From contig CAYZDF010000002.1 in assembly GCA_964477085.1 (NCBI GenBank), positions 1-64,000 of the forward strand: 64,000 nt of DNA. The letters run 5' to 3'. The position numbers and the translations under genes were made by a program. Below, one piece after another: positions 17,494 to 25,583 of the stretch. This DNA comes from Dichloromethanomonas sp964477085. GTDB lineage: Bacteria; Bacillota; Desulfitobacteriia; Desulfitobacteriales; Syntrophobotulaceae. Every line of letters begins with the position of its first letter. Within the stretch, counting starts at the first letter, position 1. The notes below the pieces were generated by a model. The model worked only from the letters and a program-made list of their open reading frames with translations. It was not told where the DNA came from and ran no database searches.

Positions 17494-18827
17494 ACTATCG
17501 GACAGCCCCTGTCGAAATACGGGAAAAACTCTGCATTCATCACTCGCAGATAGTATCTTCGCTGCAAGTGTTAGGCAAATGCCCAGGAATTAAAGGGGTC
17601 GTTCTACTCAGTACCTGTAACCGTTTGGAGATCTATGCTGTGACGACAGAGATCGAAGTAAGCATTCAGTCAATTATAGAATTTCTGGTTTCTAAATACG
17701 GAGATAGCAAGCAAAGTCTTAATCCCTATCTTTATATGCATACGTTATATCCTGCCGTAAGGCATCTCTTCAGAGTAGCCTCAGGCCTTGATTCCATGGT
17801 GTTAGGCGAGTCACAGATTCTGGGTCAGGTAGCAAAAGCCTATGAAGCATCCTGTAAAGCCTCTGTTAACAATAAGATTATCAATGTGATGTTTCAGAAA
17901 GCACTCGCAGTTGGTAAGCGGGTGAGGACGGAAACGGGTATCGATCAGTATTCGACCTCAATCAGTTATACGGCAGTAGAATTAGCTAAACAACGGATAG
18001 AACGATTTGAAGGTCAAAAAATACTGGTGCTGGGTGCCGGTGATATGAGCGTTCTGACCATGAAGCATCTGGTTGCTCAGGGTGCTTCAACTATGATGAT
18101 TTCTAACCGTTCACTGGAAAGAGCCCAGAGAAATGCAGCAGAATGTAATGCTGAAGCGGTTCCTTGGTCTGAACTGGAATCCTGTTTAGAAACAGTAGAC
18201 ATTGTCTTTTCGGCAACGGCTTCTAAACAATTCATTTTAGGCTATAATCAACTTGCAGGTGTGATGAAGAAAAGAGCGCAGCGGCCACTATTGATGATCG
18301 ATATTGCTGTTCCCCGGGATATTGATCCTCTGGCCAAAGATATCCCGGGGGTAAGCCTCTATGATATTGACGAACTGCGTGATGTAGTGGACCGCCATAA
18401 GAATGCCAAAGAAACGGCGACAGAGGAAGCAGAGAAGATCATCGATGAAGAGATGATCGAATTTAAAAAGTGGCATAACTCCTTATTTGTCCTGCCTACC
18501 ATAGCTGCTCTTCAGCAGCGAGGCGAAGAGATCAAGAACACCTTGCTTGACCAAGCCATGACCAAACTAGGAGATTTAAGCCCTAAGCAGGAAAAGGTTA
18601 TTCGCTCCCTGGCCAATTCCATCGTTAATAAGTTCCTGCATATTCCCATCACCACACTGAAGGAGGTATCCAATACCCCTCAGGGTCATCTCTATACCGA
18701 GATTTTACAAAACTCTTTCAATCTGAATGTTAACGAAGAATTAGTTTCTATCGATTTGTGGGATGCTTTGAATATAGGCCAGGAAGCATCCGCGAACCTA
18801 AGACCAACCATGGAGAGAGCTGAATGA
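17469..18827 (+). CDS. hemA: glutamyl-tRNA reductase
   Basis: A 452-aa GluTR, first enzyme of the C5 route to 5-aminolevulinate. Visible marks: [15 protein letters not shown], the catalytic-cysteine motif [33 protein letters not shown], and the NADPH-binding [16 protein letters not shown]. The start is a TTG eight bases behind AAAGAGGTG inside the end of sirC, which keeps the protein N-terminus at normal length. HemL (GSA aminomutase) and HemB, the next two enzymes, are not encoded in this window. Confidence 0.92.
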   Translation: MFPVVVGLNYRTAPVEIREKLCIHHSQIVSSLQVLGKCPGIKGVVLLSTCNRLEIYAVTTEIEVSIQSIIEFLVSKYGDSKQSLNPYLYMHTLYPAVRHLFRVASGLDSMVLGESQILGQVAKAYEASCKASVNNKIINVMFQKALAVGKRVRTETGIDQYSTSISYTAVELAKQRIERFEGQKILVLGAGDMSVLTMKHLVAQGASTMMISNRSLERAQRNAAECNAEAVPWSELESCLETVDIVFSATASKQFILGYNQLAGVMKKRAQRPLLMIDIAVPRDIDPLAKDIPGVSLYDIDELRDVVDRHKNAKETATEEAEKIIDEEMIEFKKWHNSLFVLPTIAALQQRGEEIKNTLLDQAMTKLGDLSPKQEKVIRSLANSIVNKFLHIPITTLKEVSNTPQGHLYTEILQNSFNLNVNEELVSIDLWDALNIGQEASANLRPTMERAE

Positions 18828-19768
18828 GGATAATTCGAATCGGCACCCGCGAAAGCAAACTTGCCTTATGGCAGGCAGATTGGGTCAAACGTATTTTAGA
18901 AAATCATTTTCCTGAGGATCAATTCGTTCTGACTCCGATGCAAACAAAAGGGGATAAGATCTTAGGTATACCACTTCCTAAAATCGGAGATAAAGGCCTC
19001 TTTACACAGGAATTAGAACAGGAACTCCTCAGTGAAGACATTGATATGGCTGTTCACAGTCTCAAAGACCTTCCCACCGAATTACCTGAAGGTTTAACGA
19101 TCGGAGCTTTCTGTAAACGGGAAGATCCCAGAGATGTGTTCCTGAGTAAAGATGGAACCCCTTTAGGTGAATTGCCTGAAGGTGCTATTATTGGAACCAG
19201 CAGTCTGCGCCGTAAGACACAAATGCAATTTTTCCGGCAGGATTTCAATTTTACTGATCTACGAGGCAATCTGGAGACGCGTTGGCGTAAGCTGCAGGAA
19301 TCTCCTGATATGGCGGGGATCGTTCTAGCAGCAGCAGGGGTTCTTCGTCTGGGTTGGGAAGAGAGGATCACGGAATATATTTCGGAAGACATTATCTTGC
19401 CGGCTGTCGGACAGGGCGTTATCGCTGTGGAGATCGTATCCCATCGTACAGATATCATAGAAATTCTCCAGGTCTTGAATGATAAGGAAACGGAATATGC
19501 TGTACGTGCGGAGCGTACATTTTTAAGAAAGCTTGAGGGCGGATGTCAGGTGCCGATTGGTGCTTTGGCCAAAGTCGAGAACGGAAAAGTGATGATTAAA
19601 GGGAATATTACCAGCCTTGACGGTACAGCCGTTTTGGAAACCTCGGAAGAGGGTGATGACCCTGAAATGACTGGACAGAAAGCGGCAGAAAAGCTCAAAA
19701 GCCTTGGTGCGCAAGAACTCTTAGCCCATATCCGCCGGGAGATGGAAACGATAGATACGCAGAGCTGA
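18824..19768 (+). CDS. hemC: porphobilinogen deaminase
   Basis: A 314-aa hydroxymethylbilane synthase. [32 protein letters not shown] and [12 protein letters not shown] are all present, and the dipyrromethane cofactor cysteine is Cys241 in [10 protein letters not shown]. It polymerises four porphobilinogens. It overlaps hemA by ATGA and is followed after 14 bp by the cobA/hemD fusion. Confidence 0.93.
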   Translation: MRIIRIGTRESKLALWQADWVKRILENHFPEDQFVLTPMQTKGDKILGIPLPKIGDKGLFTQELEQELLSEDIDMAVHSLKDLPTELPEGLTIGAFCKREDPRDVFLSKDGTPLGELPEGAIIGTSSLRRKTQMQFFRQDFNFTDLRGNLETRWRKLQESPDMAGIVLAAAGVLRLGWEERITEYISEDIILPAVGQGVIAVEIVSHRTDIIEILQVLNDKETEYAVRAERTFLRKLEGGCQVPIGALAKVENGKVMIKGNITSLDGTAVLETSEEGDDPEMTGQKAAEKLKSLGAQELLAHIRREMETIDTQS

Positions 19769-19782
19769 ATATGGAGGATTGT

Positions 19783-21297
19783 ATGAAAAAAGGTTACGTC
19801 TATTTAGTCGGAGCGGGGCCGGGTGATCCCAAATTATTAACGATCAGAGGGTCAGAATGTATTGCCAAAGCAGATGTCCTGGTTTATGACCGGTTAGTAT
19901 CTGCAAGTTTGTTGAAATATGCCAAACCCCAATGTGAAATGATCTATGCCGGTAAATCACCGGATGGACATACCTTAAAGCAAGAAGAGATCAACCAGGT
20001 CCTGGTCCAAAAAGCCCTTGAAGGGAAAATGGTAACCCGACTAAAAGGCGGTGACCCTTTCGTCTTTGGACGCGGTGGGGAAGAGGCGGAAGCATTGGTT
20101 GAAGCAGGTATTTCTTTTGAAGTCGTACCCGGAATTACCTCAGCCGTAGCTGTTCCGGCTTATGCCGGCATACCCGTCACCCATCGGGATATGACGTCAT
20201 CTTTTACGGTCATTACAGGACATGAAAAGCCTGACAAGCATAGCTCAGCCATTTCCTGGGATTCACTGGCTAAGTCCAATAGCACTCTGGTTTTTCTAAT
20301 GGGGATGGAGAATTTGGGCTATATTTGCCGAAACCTTATAGAAAACGGATTGGATCCATTCACACCGGTGGGTATTATTCAATGGGGTACACGTGCTGAG
20401 CAACGCGTACTCATAGGGACTCTCACCGATATTGAATTGTTGGTACAGAAGGAGCAGTTCACTAATCCTTCCGTGATTATTGTCGGACAGGTGGTATCTC
20501 TAAGGGAAAAGCTCAAATGGTTTGAGCATAAGCCGTTGTTCGGACAGCGCATCGTAGTAACCCGAGCCAGGCATCAGGCTAGTTTCCTGTCTCAAGCCAT
20601 AAAAGAACTTGGTGGAGAACCACTGGAATTCCCGGTGATCGATATTATCGGGCCAAGCGATCCAAGCCTTCTAAGTCAAACCATTGAAGATATCAGAAGT
20701 TTTTCGTGGATTATCTTTACCAGTGTCAATGGCGTGGAGGCCTTTATTACCGAGTTGGGCAGGCAGGATAAAGATATTCGGGAGCTTGTGGGCATTCAAC
20801 TTGCCGCCATCGGTCCCGCCACGAAAAAATCCTTAGAAGATCGGGGATTACGCGTCGCTTATGTCCCGGATGAATACAGGGCTGAAAAGATCGTGGAAGG
20901 GCTAGCCAGTAATATTCTTCCCGGGGAGCGAGTTCTTTTGGCCAGAGCGGAAGAAGCCCGTTCAGTATTACCAGAGTCCCTTAGAGACCTAGGGGCGGAG
21001 GTTTGGGATGTACTTGTTTATAAAACCACATTGGCGGAGACCAATAAACGGGAGTTGCAGCACTTGCTTAAAACGAAAACCATCGATGCTGTCACTTTTA
21101 CCAGTTCTTCTACGGTCAAGAATTTTATGCAGCTGTTAGACGGCAAGCGGGAGCTGCTCCAAGGTGTAAAGTCTTTTTCTATCGGTCCGATCACCAGTCA
21201 GACCGCTAAAGAACTTGGGCTGGACATATTTTATGAGGCAGAAGAATATACGATCGACGGCTTAGTTCAAGGTCTCATTCAGGGGGGTGGAGCATGA
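19783..21297 (+). CDS. cobA/hemD: fused uroporphyrinogen-III methyltransferase / uroporphyrinogen-III synthase
   Basis: A 504-aa fusion. The N-terminal half (about 1-245) is SUMT/CobA: YLVGAGPGDPKLLTIRG, LKGGDPFVFGRGGEEAE, VPGITSAVAVPAYAGIPVTH. The C-terminal half (about 250-504) is a HemD domain (RIVVTRARHQASFL, FTSVNGVEAF, FTSSSTVKNF). One chain thus closes the tetrapyrrole ring and methylates it to precorrin-2. An ATG at 19771 is in frame, but it is part of TATGGAGG, the ribosome site for ATG 19783. It overlaps ahbC by ATGA. Confidence 0.92.
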   Translation: MKKGYVYLVGAGPGDPKLLTIRGSECIAKADVLVYDRLVSASLLKYAKPQCEMIYAGKSPDGHTLKQEEINQVLVQKALEGKMVTRLKGGDPFVFGRGGEEAEALVEAGISFEVVPGITSAVAVPAYAGIPVTHRDMTSSFTVITGHEKPDKHSSAISWDSLAKSNSTLVFLMGMENLGYICRNLIENGLDPFTPVGIIQWGTRAEQRVLIGTLTDIELLVQKEQFTNPSVIIVGQVVSLREKLKWFEHKPLFGQRIVVTRARHQASFLSQAIKELGGEPLEFPVIDIIGPSDPSLLSQTIEDIRSFSWIIFTSVNGVEAFITELGRQDKDIRELVGIQLAAIGPATKKSLEDRGLRVAYVPDEYRAEKIVEGLASNILPGERVLLARAEEARSVLPESLRDLGAEVWDVLVYKTTLAETNKRELQHLLKTKTIDAVTFTSSSTVKNFMQLLDGKRELLQGVKSFSIGPITSQTAKELGLDIFYEAEEYTIDGLVQGLIQGGGA

Positions 21298-22469
21298 TCA
21301 GTGTCACCAAGCTGTTATTTGATACTGAATATTTTGGCGATACACTGCGTTATAGTCAAGATAGCAAAGGAACAACGCACGGAGCGGCAGGCAACAATGG
21401 CCCGGTCGTGGTATGGAACTCAACAAAGACCTGTAATCTTCATTGTGTTCACTGCTATATGGATTCTAATTCGGAAAAATATGTTGGGGAACTATCAACG
21501 GAAGAGGCTAAGAAATTTATCGATGACTTGGCGGATTTCAGAGTACCAGTACTGCTTTTTTCGGGTGGGGAGCCTCTCATTCGCCATGATTTTTTTGAAC
21601 TGGCTGAATACGCTGCTTCCAAAGGTATTAGGCCAACCTTATCCACCAATGGAACCTTGATTACACGAGAGGCAGCCAAGAAGATCAAGGAGATCGGTGT
21701 CGGTTATGTCGGCATCTCACTGGACGGCCTGCGGGAAGTCAATGACCGATTCAGGGGAAAGACAGGTGCTTTTCAGGCTGCTATGGAAGGTATCCAGAAT
21801 TGTGTGGCAGTCGGTCAGCGTGTCGGACTGCGCTTTACCATTAATCGTCACAATTTTGAAGAGTTGGATAACATCTTTGATTTTATCGAAGAAGAGAAGA
21901 TCGACCGTGTTTGTTTCTACCATCTGGTCTACTCCGGACGGGGGCAGGAGATGATGGACGAAGATATTTCTCCTGAAGAATCCAGGGAGGCGATGGATAT
22001 CATTATCCGTCGAACTATGGATTTTGAGGTGAGGGGTTTAAAGAAAGAGATTTTAACTGTGGACAATCATTGTGACGGAGTATATCTTTACCTTCAAACC
22101 TTAAAGAAAAATCCTCTCAAAGCAGAGAAAATAAAGAATCTGATCGGGTTAAACGGGGGCAACCGTTCGGGGATTGCTTTCGGTGAAGTTGATCCTTGGG
22201 GATATGTCCATCCAGATCAATTTACCCAGCATATTACGTTTGGCAATGTCAGGGAGAGAAAGTTTGGAGATATTTGGACGGACATGAGTCACCCCATCCT
22301 TGCAGGGCTCAGGAACCGTAAACCTCTGCTGAGGGGACGTTGTTCCAAGTGCCGGTACTTAAGTTTCTGTAACGGTAATTTCCGGACACGGGCCGAGGCC
22401 GTCACGGGTGACATCTGGGAATCGGACCCGGCCTGCTACCTTACGGACGAGGAGATCGGAGTGTCATAA
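21294..22469 (+). CDS. ahbC: radical SAM 12,18-didecarboxysiroheme deacetylase (NirJ1 type)
   Basis: A 391-aa radical SAM enzyme. The cluster motif CNLHCVHC has Cys47, Cys51 and Cys54; FSGGEPLIRHDF is the SAM-contact GGEP block. C-terminal cysteines (CSKCRYLSFCNG and a later DPAC) fit an auxiliary Fe-S site. In the Ahb pathway this step removes two acetate side chains from didecarboxysiroheme to give Fe-coproporphyrin III. The assignment rests on its place beside ahbD and ahbAB and on the family's N-terminus (MISVTKLLFDTEYFGDTLRY). Confidence 0.88.
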   Translation: MISVTKLLFDTEYFGDTLRYSQDSKGTTHGAAGNNGPVVVWNSTKTCNLHCVHCYMDSNSEKYVGELSTEEAKKFIDDLADFRVPVLLFSGGEPLIRHDFFELAEYAASKGIRPTLSTNGTLITREAAKKIKEIGVGYVGISLDGLREVNDRFRGKTGAFQAAMEGIQNCVAVGQRVGLRFTINRHNFEELDNIFDFIEEEKIDRVCFYHLVYSGRGQEMMDEDISPEESREAMDIIIRRTMDFEVRGLKKEILTVDNHCDGVYLYLQTLKKNPLKAEKIKNLIGLNGGNRSGIAFGEVDPWGYVHPDQFTQHITFGNVRERKFGDIWTDMSHPILAGLRNRKPLLRGRCSKCRYLSFCNGNFRTRAEAVTGDIWESDPACYLTDEEIGVS

Positions 22470-22501
22470 GTGCTACTAATCTGCAGGAAGTGGGGATAAG
22501 T

Positions 22502-23515
22502 ATGATTGTATCCTGGAATACCACCAATGCGTGTAATATGTATTGTGACCACTGCTATCGCGATGCAGGCTGTAAAGCTGAAGAAGAATTAAGCACATCT
22601 GAAGCCAAAACCATGCTGGACCAAATCGCCAGAGCAGGGTTTAAGATCATGATCTTCAGTGGAGGAGAGCCCTTGATGAGGCCGGATATCCTGGAATTGG
22701 TTGCTTATGCCAAGAGTCTCCGCCTTAGGCCGGTATTTGGAACCAATGGAACCCTCCTGACTGTAGAGACTGCGAAAAAATTAAAGGAAGCAGGAGCCAT
22801 GGGGATGGGAATATCCTTGGACTCGTTACATCCCCATAAACACGATGAATTTAGACATTACAAAAATGCCTGGCAAGAAACAGTCCAGGGTATGCGCAAT
22901 TGCCGTGAAGTCGGACTTCCTTTCCAAATCCATACTACTGTCATGGAATGGAATTCGCCTGAACTAGAGGACATCACCGATTTTGCAGTGGAAGAGGGAG
23001 CGGTAGCGCATCATATCTTTTTCTTAGTACCAACAGGCAGGGCCGTATCGATCGAAGAAGAATCACTAAGGGCTGAAGCTTATGAAGAAGTTCTGACCAG
23101 GATCATGAAAAAGCAGCAAGAAGTCAATATCGAACTGAAACCAACCTGTGCACCTCAATTTATGCGGATCGCCAAACAGATGGGAGTCGATACCCGTTTT
23201 AGCAGGGGATGTCTGGCCGGTACTTCTTATTGTATTATCAGTCCCAAAGGACAAGTACAGCCCTGTGCCTATCTTAACATCCCGCTCGGAGATGTTCGGG
23301 GAACTCCATTTGATGAAATCTGGTTCAATAACCCCGTTTTACAGGATTTGCGTACACTGGATTATAAAGGGGGCTGTGGAACCTGTAGCTACAAAAAAGT
23401 CTGCGGGGGCTGCAGAGCCCGTGCAGCTTATTATAATGACGGCGACTATATGGCCGAGGAACCCTGGTGTCTTCATCATGGACGTAAAGGAGGGCAGGCG
23501 AGTGCATCATGTTGA
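22502..23515 (+). CDS. ahbD: radical SAM heme synthase (NirJ2 type)
   Basis: A 337-aa radical SAM enzyme that converts two propionates of Fe-coproporphyrin III to vinyls, forming heme b. The [4Fe-4S]/SAM motif CNMYCDHC has Cys11, Cys15 and Cys18 with the chosen start; IFSGGEPLMRPD follows. The C-terminal region is SPASM/Twitch-like, with CAYL, CGTCSYKKVCGGC and a final EEPWC. A GTG at 22490 is in frame, but GGAAGTGGGG six bases before ATG 22502 argues for the latter. Confidence 0.87.
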   Translation: MIVSWNTTNACNMYCDHCYRDAGCKAEEELSTSEAKTMLDQIARAGFKIMIFSGGEPLMRPDILELVAYAKSLRLRPVFGTNGTLLTVETAKKLKEAGAMGMGISLDSLHPHKHDEFRHYKNAWQETVQGMRNCREVGLPFQIHTTVMEWNSPELEDITDFAVEEGAVAHHIFFLVPTGRAVSIEEESLRAEAYEEVLTRIMKKQQEVNIELKPTCAPQFMRIAKQMGVDTRFSRGCLAGTSYCIISPKGQVQPCAYLNIPLGDVRGTPFDEIWFNNPVLQDLRTLDYKGGCGTCSYKKVCGGCRARAAYYNDGDYMAEEPWCLHHGRKGGQASASC

Positions 23516-24668
23516 CCGCCTCATCCTCAATCATATTCAAAACGCCTTCCCCTTAGATCCGAGACCCTATCGTCTGGTGGCTGAAGATGCGGGAATTTCC
23601 GAAGTTGAAGCCTGGCAAAGAGTACAAACACTTCGGAAAGACAGTATCATTCGTCGCATTGGCGGGATTTTTGATTCGCGAAGGCTGGGGTATATCAGTA
23701 CATTATGTGCAGCCCATGTCCCAGCCGAGAAAATAGATATTCTGGCAGACTGGATGAATTCAGTTAATGAGATCACCCATAATTATCTGCGCGATCATTA
23801 CTTTAATATGTGGTTTACCATAATTGCTGTATCCAAAACAAGGCTTGATGACATATTAGATAAGGTAAAAGCAATATTGAGCAGTGACGAAGTGTACAGC
23901 CTTCCTGCCAAACGCGTGTTTAAGATTGGTGTTCATTTTGATTTGGTAAGTAATGAATCGAATCCTCTAAAAATAATTGATGATCAAGATAGCAAAGATT
24001 CTCGTTGGAATATAAAGAAGGAAAACAATCTTAACAATTTAAGTTCCAATAAGAATACGATGAGTTGCATTAGGAATCCAAAAACAAATAAGGCCTCTAG
24101 TACAAATAATAACGCAGAGAATTGTCACTGTGAAAATACCACAGGGATAACGGAATCTGCTCTGAAAATTACTGAAGATGATAAAGCTCTCATCCGGTTA
24201 TTGCAAGAAGACTTGTCCCAATCTCTAACTCCCTTTCACGACCTAGCAAGTCAACTTGGTCGGGATGAGAGCTTCATTATCCAAAACAGTAATAAGCTGC
24301 TGAATCATAACGTAATGCGCAGACTTGGAGCGGTACTTGTTCACCACAAGGCTGGATTCACGTCCAATGCCATGGGAGTATGGATGGTACCTAAAGAGAA
24401 GATCGTGGAAACTGGTACAATAATGGCTCAATTTAAGGAAGTCAGTCATTGTTATGAGCGCCCCTCTCTGCCGGACTGGCCTTATAATGTTTTCACCATG
24501 ATCCATGGACAATCTGATGCTGATTGTCAGGAAATCATCAATAGAATTGCACAAGCGACAAGGATACAGGACCATGCCATGCTGTTCAGTCAATCGGAGT
24601 TGAAAAAGAGCAGTATGCGCTATTTTATAGAAGACCCGGAGAAAGCATTTCAGCCAAACGTTATCTAA
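23502..24668 (+). CDS. ahbAB: fused siroheme decarboxylase AhbA-AhbB
   Basis: A 388-aa protein made of two Lrp/AsnC-like (NirD/NirL-type) halves, residues 1 to about 150 and about 222-388. The first carries RRIGGIFDSRRLGY and THNYLRDHYFNMWF; the second MRRLGAVLVHHKAGF, SHCYERP and WPYNVFTMIHG. Most anaerobes encode these as separate subunits of a heterodimer. The joining stretch (about 150-220) is polar, asparagine- and lysine-rich and low in complexity. Together they decarboxylate siroheme to 12,18-didecarboxysiroheme. Start: AAGGAGG lies eight bases before GTG 23502, overlapping ahbD by 14 bases; an open frame continues upstream, but as a shadow of ahbD. Confidence 0.88.
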   Translation: MHHVDRLILNHIQNAFPLDPRPYRLVAEDAGISEVEAWQRVQTLRKDSIIRRIGGIFDSRRLGYISTLCAAHVPAEKIDILADWMNSVNEITHNYLRDHYFNMWFTIIAVSKTRLDDILDKVKAILSSDEVYSLPAKRVFKIGVHFDLVSNESNPLKIIDDQDSKDSRWNIKKENNLNNLSSNKNTMSCIRNPKTNKASSTNNNAENCHCENTTGITESALKITEDDKALIRLLQEDLSQSLTPFHDLASQLGRDESFIIQNSNKLLNHNVMRRLGAVLVHHKAGFTSNAMGVWMVPKEKIVETGTIMAQFKEVSHCYERPSLPDWPYNVFTMIHGQSDADCQEIINRIAQATRIQDHAMLFSQSELKKSSMRYFIEDPEKAFQPNVI

Positions 24669-24753
24669 AACCTTTATCAGCATAAATCAGGATGTTTAGG
24701 ACAAAATAGATAAACAAAATAGATATATATAATGGGGGAAAGAGTCCAAACTA

Positions 24754-24791
24754 AAAAAGGATCTTGAAGAATATGTCAAGGTCTTTTTTTG
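24754..24791 (+). terminator. rho-independent terminator of the heme operon
   Basis: A 14-pair stem (two G-U pairs), AAAAAGGATCTTGA with TCAAGGTCTTTTTT, loop AGAATATG, with a continuous T-run. It lies 85 bp after ahbAB. Confidence 0.8.
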
Positions 24792-24913
24792 TTTTACTTT
24801 TTTGAGGCTTGCTTTTTTGATTTCGGATGAAACTTTAAAGTATGGACATATTTCAAATTGATATATGTGGAATATATTACCATTGTAATAATAATGAGAA
24901 AGAAGGTTTTGAA

Positions 24914-25072
24914 ATGAGCGAATGCAGTTTGAACAATAAAGATTGTGGTTGTACCACATGTAATTTAAGCGAGTGGGTTGTTGTATATGAATTGGCAGTC
25001 ATCATTATCCTTTTATTGTTTATCTATACTGAGATCGAACGACCAAAGGAAACTAAAGTCAAGGAAGAATAA
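24914..25072 (+). CDS. small cysteine-rich single-helix membrane protein
   Basis: A 52-aa protein starting MSECSLNNKDCGCTTC, then one hydrophobic helix (VVVYELAVIIILLLFIY) and a charged tail (EIERPKETKVKEE). ATG 24914 has AGAAAGAAGG upstream; an open frame from 24842 adds residues without a ribosome site. Four cysteines (4, 11, 13, 16) precede the helix, which could bind a metal or thiols. No family recognised. A good terminator follows at 25113, supporting a real small gene. Confidence 0.55.
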   Translation: MSECSLNNKDCGCTTCNLSEWVVVYELAVIIILLLFIYTEIERPKETKVKEE

Positions 25073-25112
25073 TAAACTCCTTTTTTACAACGAATTTTAA
25101 AAAAACTACATG

Positions 25113-25142
25113 AGTCAGCCATAAGGCTGATTTTCTTTTTTA
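25113..25142 (+). terminator. rho-independent terminator
   Basis: TCAGCC/GGCTGA stem with an ATAA loop followed by TTTTCTTTTTT, 40 bp after the small membrane protein gene. Confidence 0.8.
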
Positions 25143-25259
25143 AGCTTTTATCCAATTATTCAACGATTTTGAAGATCAGGAAATAGTAAGCATACATGGA
25201 AGTTTAAAGGAACTCATCACGCAATAGAATTCAGCTTAAGCAACTGATCTATGGAGAGA

Positions 25260-25583
25260 TTACGGGTATAAATAACTTTTCATTAAACGTTTCAGATCGT
25301 TAAGCTCGATGGGTTTACTCATATAGTCATCCATGCCAGCGTTTAAACATTTTTCTCTGTCACCCTGCATGGCATAAGCGGTTGTACCGATAATACAAGT
25401 TCTTTGCTTGTCGGGAATTTCTTGACTACGGATTAAGCGAGTTGCTTCAAACCCGTCCATGATGGGCAACTGTATATCCATAAATATAAAGTCATAATCA
25501 TGCTCTCTTACAAGTTGCACAGCTTCCCTGCCGTTGTTAGCAAGATGATAAGCAATATTTATAGTTTCAGCAAATTTTTTCAA
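25260..25583 (-). CDS. C-terminal part of a receiver domain, separated by frameshift
   Basis: A 107-aa frame holding most of a CheY-like receiver: phospho-acceptor Asp in FIFMDIQLPIMDG, and the conserved lysine in DDYMSKPIEL. The first strand and acidic pair (ILIVEDD) are not here but at the end of the upstream kinase frame. The two meet at TTTTGA, where the kinase stops (TGA) and this frame could restart at an overlapping TTG. One missing T in the T-run would join them. Either this is a decayed or mis-sequenced hybrid kinase, or the domain is made as two coupled pieces. Confidence 0.65.
   Translation of the reverse strand: MKKFAETINIAYHLANNGREAVQLVREHDYDFIFMDIQLPIMDGFEATRLIRSQEIPDKQRTCIIGTTAYAMQGDREKCLNAGMDDYMSKPIELNDLKRLMKSYLYP

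Noticed and set aside
23148..23501. Long N-terminal extension of the AhbA-AhbB frame
   Set aside because: It is a shadow of ahbD; AAGGAGG before GTG 23502 marks the real start.
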